Source: Biomaibacter acetigenes (GTDB lineage Bacteria; Bacillota; Thermosediminibacteria; Thermosediminibacterales; Tepidanaerobacteraceae). Taken from it: a DNA stretch of 64,000 bases. How positions within the stretch are numbered: position 1 is the first letter of the stretch; each line of letters opens with the position of its first letter. The position numbers and the translations under genes were made by a program. The notes beneath the pieces were generated by a model. It saw nothing but the letters and a program-made list of their open reading frames with translations. It did no database searches and was not told the origin of the DNA. Where the stretch lies: the NCBI RefSeq assembly GCF_003691585.1, contig NZ_CP033169.1, positions 2,728,001 through 2,792,000 of the forward strand, read 5' to 3'. Shown here in pieces: positions 47,629 to 56,794 of this stretch.

Positions 47629-48870
47629 TTAATATATTTCTACCTCCACCAGTTCGCCTTCTGCCACTCCCTGCTTTTCGGACGGGATACGGGCTAATCC
47701 GTGGGACTCTACCATATTGGAAATGAGCCCCGATTTTCCCAGAACCGGCACCGCCCAGAGCTCTTCTCCCCTTTGCTCCAGCTTAACCCTTATAAAATCC
47801 TGTCTTCCTGCGGCGGATGCTATATTCCTGGACATCCTGGCATAGACTCTCGTTCCCCCGAAATCTTCGGGCCTTCCCAGCATCGTGGATATAATGGGCC
47901 TTACGAGTATTTCAAATATCACCATGGCCGAGACCGGGTGACCGGGAAGACCGATGATGGGCTTGCCATCCACCACTGCCACCACCGTGGGCTTGCCGGG
48001 TTTTACCGGAAGGCCGTGGGCCAGCACACCGGGTTTTCCCAGGCTTTCGATAACCTTCACGGTGTGGTCCCTGGCACCCACCGAACTTCCGCCGGACAGG
48101 AGCACCATATGGCTCTTTTCCAGGGCGGCTTTTACGGCATCATATAAATCCTCGAAATTATCCCTCACTATGCCCTGCGGTAGGGGCAAACCTCCCCATT
48201 TCATCACTTCTCCGCAAATGGCATAGGTGTTTATATCTCTCACTTCCCCGGGCTTAACAGATGATGCAGGAGGCTTTATTTCATCACCGGTGGAAATAAC
48301 CGATACTGCAGGGGGCTTTACTAATTTTATGCGGTCAATACCCACCGCCGCCAGTGCTCCCAAATCCTGGGGCCTCAACGTATGACCTTTTTTTAGCACC
48401 ACACTGCCCTTTTTTATATCTTCCCCCTTTTCCACCACGTTTTCTTTCGGCGCCACCGGCTTTTCGGCGCAGAGGATGGTGTCATCCATTAGTTGTGTAT
48501 ATTCCAGCATAACGACGGCGTCAGAACACTCGGGCAGCATGCCGCCGGTGGGTATTTTTGCTGCCTCACCGGTTGAAAGTTTGATTTCTGTTTGCTCACC
48601 CATCCTGATTTCGCCCACGAGGGTCAGGAGTGCGGGCATGGATTCGCTAGCCCCGAAGGTGTCCCTGGCCCTCACCGCAAAACCATCTACGGTGGAGCGG
48701 TTAAAGGCAGGGATGTCTTCCGGTGAAACAATGTCCTCCGCCAGCACCCTGTTGTAAGCCTGGAGTAAGTTCGCTTCCTCAATTTCGGGCTTATAGCCCT
48801 CCAGATGTTTTTTCAAAATCTCTTTCACCTGTTCTACGGTGACAGCACTGAATAAAGCCAATGGATTCAT
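47629..48870 (-). CDS. moeA: Molybdopterin molybdotransferase
   Basis: 413 residues, full-length MoeA: FNRSTVDGFAVRARDTFGAS, AAKIPTGGMLPECSDAVVML, LLSGGSSVGARDHTVKVIES, LPGHPVSAMVIFEILVRPII, and a domain IV tail (GLARIPSEKQGVAEGELVEV). Inserts molybdate (or tungstate) into adenylylated molybdopterin. Two MoeA-type proteins in one cluster may split Mo and W use (inference). Confidence 0.95.
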   Translation of the reverse strand: MNPLALFSAVTVEQVKEILKKHLEGYKPEIEEANLLQAYNRVLAEDIVSPEDIPAFNRSTVDGFAVRARDTFGASESMPALLTLVGEIRMGEQTEIKLSTGEAAKIPTGGMLPECSDAVVMLEYTQLMDDTILCAEKPVAPKENVVEKGEDIKKGSVVLKKGHTLRPQDLGALAAVGIDRIKLVKPPAVSVISTGDEIKPPASSVKPGEVRDINTYAICGEVMKWGGLPLPQGIVRDNFEDLYDAVKAALEKSHMVLLSGGSSVGARDHTVKVIESLGKPGVLAHGLPVKPGKPTVVAVVDGKPIIGLPGHPVSAMVIFEILVRPIISTMLGRPEDFGGTRVYARMSRNIASAAGRQDFIRVKLEQRGEELWAVPVLGKSGLISNMVESHGLARIPSEKQGVAEGELVEVEIY

Positions 48871-48934
48871 TCCTTTCGTGATAAGGCGTAACCTGCCCGC
48901 AAAATACAGTTGAAATATATATTCTACAATTTTT

Positions 48935-48974
48935 AATATTATCCTTCTTTTATTTCGTATGAAGGAATAATATT
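48935..48974. promoter_or_regulatory. Inverted repeat between moeA and the MFS gene
   Basis: AATATTATCCTTC (48935-48947) and GAAGGAATAATATT (48961-48974) pair with one bulge around 13 bases, in the divergent promoter region. It could be an operator for one or both genes or a hairpin in either leader. Confidence 0.4.
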
Positions 48975-49034
48975 AATTGTGTCGAATCAATTTATCAAGC
49001 CGGATGAAAACGGACCAAAAATGGAGGTTTTATA

Positions 49035-50324
49035 TTGTTACAGCATCAGGAAAAAAGCATGGATGAAAAAAGAAAGCTTGCCATCAATTTTTATGCCATC
49101 AGTTTTGATGCTATCTTTTTCAACATTTCCTCGGCCTTTCTGGACCCGGGCACGGTGATACCGTCTTTTGTGAGCATGCTGACAAATTCCCCCATATTGA
49201 TCGGACTTACCACCACCATCAGGAACTGCGGATGGTTTTTACCACAACTGCTGGTAGCCCACCGGGTGGAAAGCCTTCCCTACAAAAAGCCCGTGGTACT
49301 CTGGGCCGGCGGTAGCCTCCGGCTCTCCATCGGCATCATGGCGTTTTCAGCGCTGCTGGCAGCCAGAAATCCGGGCCTTGCCTTGAGCTTATTTTACCTG
49401 TTTTTTGTCATACTGTCCTTTTCTGATGGCATAACGGGAGTGCCGTGGATTGACATTTTCGCGAAATCCATCCCTCCCAGTAGCAGGGGCAGGTACTATG
49501 CCCTGACCCAGTTGTTGGGCGGAAGCCTGGCTTTTGGAGCCGGTTTCCTTATAAAAAATATCCTGGACAGTAAAGACTTTGTCTTTCCTAACAATTATTT
49601 TATCATTTTTATGATGGGTTTTATCCTTGCCGCCATGTCTTTTATTTCTTTTATCCGGGTAAGGGAAAACATATCCGAAACAAAGCCGGGTCAGGAGGAT
49701 TTAAGGGTTTTTTTAAGCAAAATCCCGGTTTTATTAAAAAGCGACATGACCCTGAGGAAACTCATTCTGATTAATACCCTGGTGAGGTTTTTTTTCCTGC
49801 CTCTGCCCTTTTATGTCATTTTCGCCAGGGAAAACCTGGGGCTCTCCAATGACGTGGTGGGGTTTTTCGTATCTTCCCAGATGCTGGGATATGTGCTGGC
49901 CGGAGTGGTTCTCGGTAGAATCAACGACTACAGTGGAAGCAGGATGGTTATCTTGATAACCGGTTTTGCAACAACGCTTCAGCCTGTTCTGGCTCTCGCC
50001 AGTTACTGGCTGCATTTGAAGGGCTATCCTTTTATCCTGCTTTACACCGCCATCTTTGCATCTATTGGAATAACTTACAGCGGAGTCTGGGTGGGTATAT
50101 TCAATTATCTTTTAAAAATCGCCCCCGAAGAAAAAAGGCCATTATACATAGGTCTCTTGAACACAGTGACCGCCCCCACTACATTTCTTCCAATAATAGG
50201 GGGGCTTGTGATAAATAATTTTAATTACACATTTTTATTTATAATGACTTTCGCCATTGTCTTTACCGGCTTTATACTGTCGTTTACCATAAAGGAACCA
50301 GATATCATACAAAAAAAATTATAA
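49035..50324 (+). CDS. Major facilitator superfamily transporter
   Basis: 429 residues, about 12 predicted membrane segments (e.g. KPVVLWAGGSLRLSIGIMAF, LALSLFYLFFVILSFSDGIT). PPSSRGRYYALTQLLGGSLA, in the loop after the fourth segment or so, recalls uncharacterised MFS proteins of Firmicutes. TTG 49035 is the start, with GGAGG exactly 7 bases upstream; the next ATG has none. Substrate unknown. Confidence 0.85.
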   Translation: MLQHQEKSMDEKRKLAINFYAISFDAIFFNISSAFLDPGTVIPSFVSMLTNSPILIGLTTTIRNCGWFLPQLLVAHRVESLPYKKPVVLWAGGSLRLSIGIMAFSALLAARNPGLALSLFYLFFVILSFSDGITGVPWIDIFAKSIPPSSRGRYYALTQLLGGSLAFGAGFLIKNILDSKDFVFPNNYFIIFMMGFILAAMSFISFIRVRENISETKPGQEDLRVFLSKIPVLLKSDMTLRKLILINTLVRFFFLPLPFYVIFARENLGLSNDVVGFFVSSQMLGYVLAGVVLGRINDYSGSRMVILITGFATTLQPVLALASYWLHLKGYPFILLYTAIFASIGITYSGVWVGIFNYLLKIAPEEKRPLYIGLLNTVTAPTTFLPIIGGLVINNFNYTFLFIMTFAIVFTGFILSFTIKEPDIIQKKL

Positions 50325-50342
50325 AAATACCTCACTTTGTTA

Positions 50343-50371
50343 GTGACAATTTATGAAAACTGGATTATAAT
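50343..50371 (+). promoter_or_regulatory. Promoter of the liv operon
   Basis: GTGACA (50343-50348), 17 bases, TATAAT (50366-50371): a near-consensus sigma-A promoter about 30 bases before the riboswitch. Confidence 0.75.
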
Positions 50372-50404
50372 AAAAAATAAAATTTATACTTAAATCTTTT
50401 CGGT

Positions 50405-50542
50405 GGGAGTGTACCTAGGGTTCCGGCAATAAGCGGCAGGTCCAAGCGGTACAGCAAGAAATTGTACACCGTGGGTATAAAAGACCCCAGCGGTAGGTTC
50501 CACCTGTATTTTGTCATGGGTGAAACTGCCGTTTTTATTTTT
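50405..50542 (+). promoter_or_regulatory. ykkC-family (subtype 2) riboswitch, probably ppGpp-sensing, with terminator
   Basis: The ykkC hallmark CCTAGGGTTCCG (50414-50425) is followed by GCAGGTCCAAGCGG and ACACCGTGGGTATAAAAGAC. GTGTAC/GTACAC pairing and GGG/CCC arms are visible. Next comes a terminator arm pair CGGTAGGTTCCACC ... GGGTGAAACTGCCG followed by TTTTTATTTTT (to 50541). In the known ykkC subdivision, subtype 2a binds ppGpp and sits before branched-chain amino acid genes in Firmicutes. Here the downstream genes are livKHMGF, so ppGpp is the favoured ligand (inference); guanidine or PRPP types are the alternatives. Confidence 0.85.
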
Positions 50543-50633
50543 CCGGGAGGTGGTGATTAAAGTATTATTATTGTTTTCAATATCCTTTAATGTGGTAATA
50601 TTTTAATTATTTTACATTAAAAGGGGGATCTTT

Positions 50634-51812
50634 ATGTTTAAACTTTCAAAAACCCTGGCTTTAACCATCGTAATTGCGTTGACAATCCTGGCGCTGGCCG
50701 GATGCGGGCAAACACAATCCACCGGTTCTTCCAGTTCTTCAAGTTCGGATTCTTCCCAGCAGGCAAAAAGTGATGATGTAATCAAAATCGGTACACTCGG
50801 ACCTCTTACGGGAAATACCGCCACCTATGGTATAAGCACCAAAAACGGCGTAGAGGTGGCCGTGGATGAGGTAAATAAAGCCGGTGGCATCAACGGAAAA
50901 CAGGTAAAACTATTTTCCGAAGATACCCGCGGAGACCAGACCGAAGCCGCCAATGCAGCCACAAAACTCATCGAACAGGATAAGGTCATAGCCATTGTAG
51001 GTGGTGTGTTGAGCTCCGAGACCATGACCGCCGGACCAATAGCCAACGATGCTAAAGTCGTAATGATTTCTTCTTCTTCAACGGCTTCAGGAATCCCGGA
51101 TATAGGAGACTATATCTTCAGAAACTGTCTTTCTGACGATGTACAGGCCACACAGCTTGCCGAATATGCTGCCAAAGACCTGGGGCTTAAGAAATTCGCC
51201 ATAATGTTCACAAACAATGACTATGGCCTTTCGCTCAAAAACGCCTTTGAGAAGAAAGCCAAAGAAGTAGCGCAGGTGGTGGACATAGAAACATACAACG
51301 ACGGCGAAAGTGATTTCAGAGCTCAGCTCACCAAGATAAAAGGATTCAATCCCGATGCCCTTTATATTGCAGGATACTACACCGAGGCAGCGAAAATTGC
51401 CCAGCAGGCTCAGGAACAGGGATTAAAGGTCCAGATCCTGGGAGCCGACGGATTCTACTCTCCCAAGCTGGTAGAGCTCGGCGGCAAAGCCGTGGAAGGA
51501 GCCATCTTCACCGCAGGATTTTTTGCAGATGACCCAGCCGAAGCCGTGCAAAACTTTGTAAAAGCCTACAAAGAAAAATATAACGCCGAGCCCGACATGT
51601 TCGCCGCCCAGGCTTATGACGCAGCCAAGATCCTGCTTTCCGCCATAAAGAACGCCAATGGAGCCGGCGGAGAAGCACTGCAGGCCGAAATGGCCAAGAC
51701 CAGGGATTTTCCTGGTATCACCGGAAACACATCCTTTGCTGAAAACGGCGATGCTGTAAAGGATATCATCATATTGAAGGTTGAAAACGGCAAATTCACA
51801 AAGCTCCGTTAA
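50634..51812 (+). CDS. livK: Branched-chain amino acid ABC transporter, substrate-binding lipoprotein
   Basis: 392 residues. Signal peptide with lipobox LALAGCGQ, then a Ser-rich linker and a type-I periplasmic-binding fold: IKIGTLGPLTGNTATYGIST, KNGVEVAVDEVNKAGGINGK, VSSETM-like GGVLSSETMTAGPIANDAKV, KFAIMFTNNDYGLSLKNAFE. Captures Leu/Ile/Val outside the membrane. AAAGGGGGATCTTT is the RBS. Confidence 0.95.
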   Translation: MFKLSKTLALTIVIALTILALAGCGQTQSTGSSSSSSSDSSQQAKSDDVIKIGTLGPLTGNTATYGISTKNGVEVAVDEVNKAGGINGKQVKLFSEDTRGDQTEAANAATKLIEQDKVIAIVGGVLSSETMTAGPIANDAKVVMISSSSTASGIPDIGDYIFRNCLSDDVQATQLAEYAAKDLGLKKFAIMFTNNDYGLSLKNAFEKKAKEVAQVVDIETYNDGESDFRAQLTKIKGFNPDALYIAGYYTEAAKIAQQAQEQGLKVQILGADGFYSPKLVELGGKAVEGAIFTAGFFADDPAEAVQNFVKAYKEKYNAEPDMFAAQAYDAAKILLSAIKNANGAGGEALQAEMAKTRDFPGITGNTSFAENGDAVKDIIILKVENGKFTKLR

Positions 51813-51836
51813 AAACAAAATTCCGTCAAAACATGG

Positions 51837-51863
51837 GTCAATGGACGCCCCGCGTCCATTGAC
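51837..51863 (+). promoter_or_regulatory. Perfect 12-bp hairpin between livK and livH
   Basis: GTCAATGGACGC-CCC-GCGTCCATTGAC with no T-tract behind it. In binding-protein operons such stems often stabilise the upstream mRNA and let the binding protein be made in excess over the permease. Confidence 0.65.
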
Positions 51864-51881
51864 TTTCCCATTTAGAAAGGA

Positions 51882-52775
51882 ATGGATAACCTCATGTTCT
51901 TTTCGCAGTTTTTCGCGCAGGTTATAAACGGTTTGACACTGGGAAGCACTTATGCCCTCATAGCTCTGGGTTACACCATGGTCTACGGCATCCTGGAACT
52001 TATAAATTTTGCCCACAGCGAAATTTATATGACAGGCGCTTTTGTGGGCTTGATGATGGTCACTGTTTACAAACTTCCTTTTGCCATAGCGTTGCTGGCG
52101 GGAATGGCCGGTTCCTGTATTCTGGGAGTAGTCATTGAGAAAGTGGCTTACAAGCCTTTAAGAAAGGCAAACCGTATAGCACCCCTCATCAGTGCCATAG
52201 GAGTATCCATATTTTTACAAAATGCTGCGCTGCTTGCTGCGGGGCCTCAGGCAAGAGCATTCCCTGCTAATTTTAAAATCACAGGTTTAAATTTTGGTAT
52301 TATCCAGATTTCTTCCCTGCAGCTTTTAATACTGATAATATCCGTCTTTCTCATGGTAGGACTTCATTTTCTCATACAGAAAACCAAAATCGGGCAAGCC
52401 ATGAGGGCAACGGCCCAGGATAAGGAAACCGCCCAGCTAATGGGTATCAAGATAGACAGGGTCATATCCTTTACCTTCGCCATAGGGTCGGCCCTGGGCG
52501 GTGCCGCCGGTGTTCTGGTAGGAGTATATTTTAATTCTGCCGACCCCATGATGGGATTTTTCCCCGGACTTAAAGGCTTTGTAGCCGCCGTGCTGGGAGG
52601 TATAGGCAACATCCCCGGTGCCATGGTGGGAGGTCTTATTCTGGGTCTTGCGGAGGTATTGGGAGCCGTGTATATGTCGCAGTATAAAGATGCCATAGCC
52701 TTTGCGGTGTTGATACTTATTTTGCTGTTTAAACCTACGGGCCTTATGGGCCGCAGGGTTCAAGAGAAAGTGTAG
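51882..52775 (+). CDS. livH: Branched-chain amino acid ABC transporter permease LivH
   Basis: 297 residues, about 8 membrane segments: QVINGLTLGSTYALIALGYT, MVYGILELINFAHSEIYMTG, and the EAA-like loop RATAQDKETAQLMGIKIDRV. The ATG at 51882 lies only one base after AAAGG; ATG 51894 is a possible alternative start. Confidence 0.94.
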   Translation: MDNLMFFSQFFAQVINGLTLGSTYALIALGYTMVYGILELINFAHSEIYMTGAFVGLMMVTVYKLPFAIALLAGMAGSCILGVVIEKVAYKPLRKANRIAPLISAIGVSIFLQNAALLAAGPQARAFPANFKITGLNFGIIQISSLQLLILIISVFLMVGLHFLIQKTKIGQAMRATAQDKETAQLMGIKIDRVISFTFAIGSALGGAAGVLVGVYFNSADPMMGFFPGLKGFVAAVLGGIGNIPGAMVGGLILGLAEVLGAVYMSQYKDAIAFAVLILILLFKPTGLMGRRVQEKV

Positions 52776-52784
52776 GTGTAGCTG

Positions 52785-53687
52785 ATGAATTATTATTTAC
52801 AGGTACTGATGGTAATAGGAATAAACATAATCCTTGCCGTAAGCCTCAACCTTGTATCGGGTTTCACCGGACAGCTTTCCCTTGGGCACGCCACTTTCAT
52901 GGGCATCGGCGCCTATACCGCCACACTGCTGGCTCTTAAACTCCATGTTCCCTTTTTGATCGCCATAATCATCGGAGCCGTAACAGCGGCCTTTTTTGGC
53001 TTTATCATCGGTGTCCCCACCCTCAGGCTCAGGGGTGATTATCTTGCTATTGCAACATTAGGCTTTGGGGAAATCATGAGGAACATTCTACTGAACCTCA
53101 AGATCACCGGCGGCCCCATGGGACTTCGGGGTATCCCCAAGGTAACCAACATATATATTGTGGCGGCAGCGGTCATCATGGTAATATTTTCTTTAAATAG
53201 AATAATGAATTCCCGGGTGGGCAAAGCCTTTATAGCTATCAGGGAAGATGAACTTGCAGCCGAAGCTATGGGGATTAATACAACCAACTACAAAATCCTG
53301 GCTTTTGCCATCGGTGCCTTTTATGCAGGCATTGCCGGAGGTCTTTTCGCCTTCCTGTTCCGTTATATTAATCCCAATAATTTCGGTTTCATGAAATCCA
53401 TAGAGATCCTGTGTATGGTGGTCCTCGGCGGCATGGGCAATACTGCGGGAGCCATACTGGGCGCCGCCATGCTGACAATTTTACCGGAATTTTTAAGGTC
53501 GGTATCTCCGGTGATTTCTCAGTATCGCATGGTCTTTTACGGACTTTTGCTGGTGGTGATGATGATTGTAAGGCCCCAGGGCCTGCTGAGCGACACTTCC
53601 TTTAGTTTTCTCAAATCATCTATGTTCAGAAAGATGAGACCCGGAAAAATTGCCAGAAGGGAGGGCAATGAAAGTGACGCTTCTTGA
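52785..53687 (+). CDS. livM: Branched-chain amino acid ABC transporter permease LivM
   Basis: 300 residues: NIILAVSLNLVSGFTGQLSL, GHATFMGIGAYTATLLALKL, TLRLRGDYLAIATLGFGEIM, IREDELAAEAMGINTTNYK. Second permease subunit. Its 3' end overlaps livG by about 20 bases. Confidence 0.94.
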   Translation: MNYYLQVLMVIGINIILAVSLNLVSGFTGQLSLGHATFMGIGAYTATLLALKLHVPFLIAIIIGAVTAAFFGFIIGVPTLRLRGDYLAIATLGFGEIMRNILLNLKITGGPMGLRGIPKVTNIYIVAAAVIMVIFSLNRIMNSRVGKAFIAIREDELAAEAMGINTTNYKILAFAIGAFYAGIAGGLFAFLFRYINPNNFGFMKSIEILCMVVLGGMGNTAGAILGAAMLTILPEFLRSVSPVISQYRMVFYGLLLVVMMIVRPQGLLSDTSFSFLKSSMFRKMRPGKIARREGNESDAS

Positions 53688-54456
53688 AGGTAAAAACCTC
53701 ACCATGGTTTTCGGCGGCCTGGCAGCCCTGGACTCAGTGGATATAAGCATAAATAAGGGAGAAGTATTGAGCCTCATTGGCCCCAACGGTGCGGGCAAAA
53801 CGACCCTTTTCAACCTTCTTACGGGCGTTTATTCACCCACCCGGGGTTCCATAAGCTTCAAACAAAAGGAGATAAAAAACCTCAAGCCCTATGATATTAC
53901 AAAAATGGGCATTGCCCGCACCTTTCAAAACATCAGGCTTTTCGGCGAGATGAGCGTGCTGGATAATGTAATCATAGGGCAGCATTGCCGCACCGGTACC
54001 GGCGTATTTGGAGCGATCTTCAGGGGACCTGCGACCAGAAAGGAAGAAAGAAAGGTGCGGGACAGGGCCATGGAGATTCTCAACTTTGTAGGTCTTGATA
54101 GCGAAGCCGGAGAAAAAGCCAAAAACCTTCCTTACGGCAAGCAACGGCGTCTTGAAATGGCCCGGGCTCTGGCCACAGACCCCGATTTGATATTGCTTGA
54201 TGAACCTGCCGCAGGAATGAACCCCCAGGAGACCAATGAGCTAATAGGACTGATCGATAAAATAAATGACATGGGAAAAACCGTTCTCCTGATTGAGCAT
54301 GATATGAAGCTGGTCATGGGCATTTCCCAGAGGATAATGGTGCTGGATTACGGTAAAAAGATCGCCGACGGACCTCCGGAAAAGGTGCGAAATGACGAGA
54401 AAGTTATAAAGGCTTATCTGGGTGACAGGGCCGGCAAGGAGGACCGTGCATGTTAA
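53668..54456 (+). CDS. livG: Branched-chain amino acid ABC transporter ATPase LivG
   Basis: 262 residues from ATG 53668 (GGGAGGG upstream; the earlier ATG 53650 is inside livM without RBS). Walker A LIGPNGAGKTTLFNLLTGVY, Q-loop ARTFQNIRLF, signature LPYGKQRRLEMARALA, Walker B LILLDEPAAGMNP, H-loop IEHDM. Overlaps livF by 7 bases. Confidence 0.94.
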   Translation: MKVTLLEGKNLTMVFGGLAALDSVDISINKGEVLSLIGPNGAGKTTLFNLLTGVYSPTRGSISFKQKEIKNLKPYDITKMGIARTFQNIRLFGEMSVLDNVIIGQHCRTGTGVFGAIFRGPATRKEERKVRDRAMEILNFVGLDSEAGEKAKNLPYGKQRRLEMARALATDPDLILLDEPAAGMNPQETNELIGLIDKINDMGKTVLLIEHDMKLVMGISQRIMVLDYGKKIADGPPEKVRNDEKVIKAYLGDRAGKEDRAC

Positions 54457-55154
54457 AACTTAACAATGTTGTAACTCATTACGGAAACATACAGGCATTG
54501 AAGGGCATTTCACTGGAAATTAACCAGGGTGAGATAGTGACGGTAATAGGTGCCAACGGGGCAGGTAAAACCACCACCCTGAAGGCTATCTGCGGCCTGG
54601 TGAATATTACTTCGGGAAAAATTTATTTTCAGGGAAAGGATATCACCGACAAACCCACCTCGGATATCGTTGGTTCAGGCATAGCCATGGTCCCGGAAGG
54701 CCGGAGGGTCTTTCCTCGCATGACTGTGCTGGAAAATCTGCAGCTCGGTGCATACCTGAATGGAGATAAAAACCAGATAAATAAAGACCTGGAACGGGTC
54801 TTTGAACTCTTTCCCATTTTGAAACAGCGTTTAAAACAGGTAGCGGGCACTCTTTCGGGCGGCGAGCAGCAGATGCTGGCCATGGGGAGAGCTTTAATGG
54901 CAAGACCAAAGCTGCTTCTCCTGGACGAACCCTCCATGGGGCTTGCCCCCATGATTGTTTCAAACATCTTTGATATTATCCAGGAAATAAACCGGAGCGG
55001 CACCACCATCCTCCTGGTGGAGCAAAACGCCCATATGGCGCTGTCCATAGCACATAAGGGGTATGTAATAGAAACTGGAAAGATAGTCATGGAGGACACA
55101 GCCGATAATTTACTTCACAATGAACAGGTTAAAAAGGCGTATTTAGGGGAGTAA
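54450..55154 (+). CDS. livF: Branched-chain amino acid ABC transporter ATPase LivF
   Basis: 234 residues: Walker A VIGANGAGKTTTLKAICGLV, signature LSGGEQQMLAMGRALM, Walker B LLLLDEPSMGLAPM, and VEQNA at the switch His position, as usual in LivF. Last gene of livKHMGF. Confidence 0.95.
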   Translation: MLKLNNVVTHYGNIQALKGISLEINQGEIVTVIGANGAGKTTTLKAICGLVNITSGKIYFQGKDITDKPTSDIVGSGIAMVPEGRRVFPRMTVLENLQLGAYLNGDKNQINKDLERVFELFPILKQRLKQVAGTLSGGEQQMLAMGRALMARPKLLLLDEPSMGLAPMIVSNIFDIIQEINRSGTTILLVEQNAHMALSIAHKGYVIETGKIVMEDTADNLLHNEQVKKAYLGE

Positions 55155-55194
55155 AAATGTTCTACTTCCCTTTTTTATTTATGCCTCATGTAAA

Positions 55195-55320
55195 GGGTCA
55201 CTTCCAGCGACAGTGAAGACCTGGGCACCTGGTCATTCGGTAAGCGCTTCTTGCGCCCGCTCCTGCGCCATGAGGGTAAGCCAGCCTTTTTCAGAAGCCA
55301 GAGGTCAGAAGTCAGAAAAT
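55195..55320. repeat. Dispersed repeat copy 3
   Basis: GCACCTGGTCATTCGGTAAG (55225-55244), GGGTAAGCCAGC and TTCAGAAGCCAGAGGTCAGA recur, in the same order, at 29239-29320. CAGTGAAGACCTGGGCACCT (55211-55230) is close to CAGTGAAGGCCCTGGCACCT at 35719-35738. No coding capacity. Confidence 0.7.
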
Positions 55321-55368
55321 GGTGCTGCCGGCCTTCACTTGTCGCCTTCATCGATTTTCACACCGAAA

Positions 55369-56268
55369 TCATTTATTTATTTCCTCTAAAGTCCTCACGT
55401 CGGCAGGTTTTGGGGGTATGGCCGGCATAAGTTCCGTTATCAGGACGCCACCGAAGATGAGGGAGAATCCGAATAATGTCCTCAGGGTCATGGTTTCTCC
55501 CCAGAAGATAAGGGAAAAAAGCCCGGCGAATACCGATTCCATGCCCATGATGACCGCTGCATGGGTGGAACTGGTATATTTTTGGGCAATGTTTTGAATG
55601 GCAAAGGCCCCGGCGGTGCAAAAGATTACCGCATATAATATAGCTGTCCAGATCATAGGATCGATGGTTACCGGGAAGGGCTCCAGCCAAAAACTCATGA
55701 CCATAGTCAGTAAGCCCGTCACTCCGGTCTGTAAAATGGCTATGTTTATGGGATTTGACTTTTTGACGTACTGTTCGGTATAAATTATCTGAAGTGCGAA
55801 GGCTACCGCACATAGCAAAGTGAGGGCATCTCCAATATTTATGGTAAAGTCTTCATTGATGGAAATTATCCCAAGGCCGGTGAAGGTGACGATGGCTCCC
55901 AGTACCTGAAACCACCCCGGAAATTCTTTTGTCAGGAAAAACGCCAGAAACGGCACCAGCACCACATATATGCTGGTTATAAATCCCGACTTCCCGGGTG
56001 TAGTATAAAGAAGTCCGATGGTCTGGGTGACAAATCCCATAAATACACATAGACCGATAATCAACCCGCCTTTTAATTCCTCTTTCGAAAGTTTTCTGAG
56101 CTGCCGGTTAAAAATGATTGCCAGAAAGATTGAAGCCAGTGTAAATCTAATGCCAAGATACAGGTAGGGTGTTATTTTTGTAAGTGCGTTTTTCATGACC
56201 ACAAAATTAAGACCCCAGGTCATGGTGACCAGTAGCAGGGCCCCGTCTGCCAAAAGGCTCTTTTTCAA
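55369..56268 (-). CDS. EamA/DMT-family transporter
   Basis: 299 residues from TTG 56268 (GGAGGAG 6 bases upstream). Ten membrane segments in two EamA repeats: LLVTMTWGLNFVVMKNALTK, PYLYLGIRFTLASIFLAIIF; and ADALTL-like GDALTLLCAVAFALQIIYTE, ESVFAGLFSLIFWGE. Probable metabolite exporter, substrate unknown. Lies convergent to livF. Confidence 0.9.
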   Translation of the reverse strand: MKKSLLADGALLLVTMTWGLNFVVMKNALTKITPYLYLGIRFTLASIFLAIIFNRQLRKLSKEELKGGLIIGLCVFMGFVTQTIGLLYTTPGKSGFITSIYVVLVPFLAFFLTKEFPGWFQVLGAIVTFTGLGIISINEDFTINIGDALTLLCAVAFALQIIYTEQYVKKSNPINIAILQTGVTGLLTMVMSFWLEPFPVTIDPMIWTAILYAVIFCTAGAFAIQNIAQKYTSSTHAAVIMGMESVFAGLFSLIFWGETMTLRTLFGFSLIFGGVLITELMPAIPPKPADVRTLEEINK

Positions 56269-56347
56269 TATTATCTCCTCCGGACCAAAACTGTCCATAT
56301 TTATTCTCGAAGTTGAAGCATTTTTTTATTTCATTTTCGAATTTTAA

Positions 56348-56794
56348 TCAGCAGTTGTCTGATAATTCTTCAAAAGGGTTTATAACCACTATCTCTTCAT
56401 AATATTGCCCATGATTAAGATCTTCTGACCAAATGACATCACAATTCAATTTTTTTGCGCTGCATATTATAAGAGAATCCCAGAAGGAAAGTTTATTTCT
56501 TTGTTGAATATCAATGGCATATAAAATATCATTCACATCAGGTATATGAACATTCCATTCCTTAAGATCGGTAATAATTCTAGCAGCTTTATCAGTTAAA
56601 ATAGGTTTTGCTATTTTTTGAACCACGGTTACATAAAATTCCTGAAGTACTTGAATGCTTATACAACCCTGCCGGGATTCCCATAAGTTTGTTAAAAGCT
56701 TTCGCGCTCTTTCATATTTTTTACCGGCACTTCTATCATGGGCATAAACCAGTACATTAGTATCTATAAACTGACGTTTGAAATTATCGTTCAT
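56348..56794 (-). CDS. PIN-domain toxin (VapC-like)
   Basis: 148 residues. Acidic PIN residues: FIDTNVLVYAHDRSAG (Asp), SIQVLQEFYVTVV (Glu), LSFWDSLIICSAKKL (Asp) and IWSEDLNHGQ (Asp). Overlaps the upstream ribbon-helix-helix gene by 11 bases, the usual toxin-antitoxin order. Expected to cleave RNA when not bound by antitoxin. Confidence 0.9.
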   Translation of the reverse strand: MNDNFKRQFIDTNVLVYAHDRSAGKKYERARKLLTNLWESRQGCISIQVLQEFYVTVVQKIAKPILTDKAARIITDLKEWNVHIPDVNDILYAIDIQQRNKLSFWDSLIICSAKKLNCDVIWSEDLNHGQYYEEIVVINPFEELSDNC

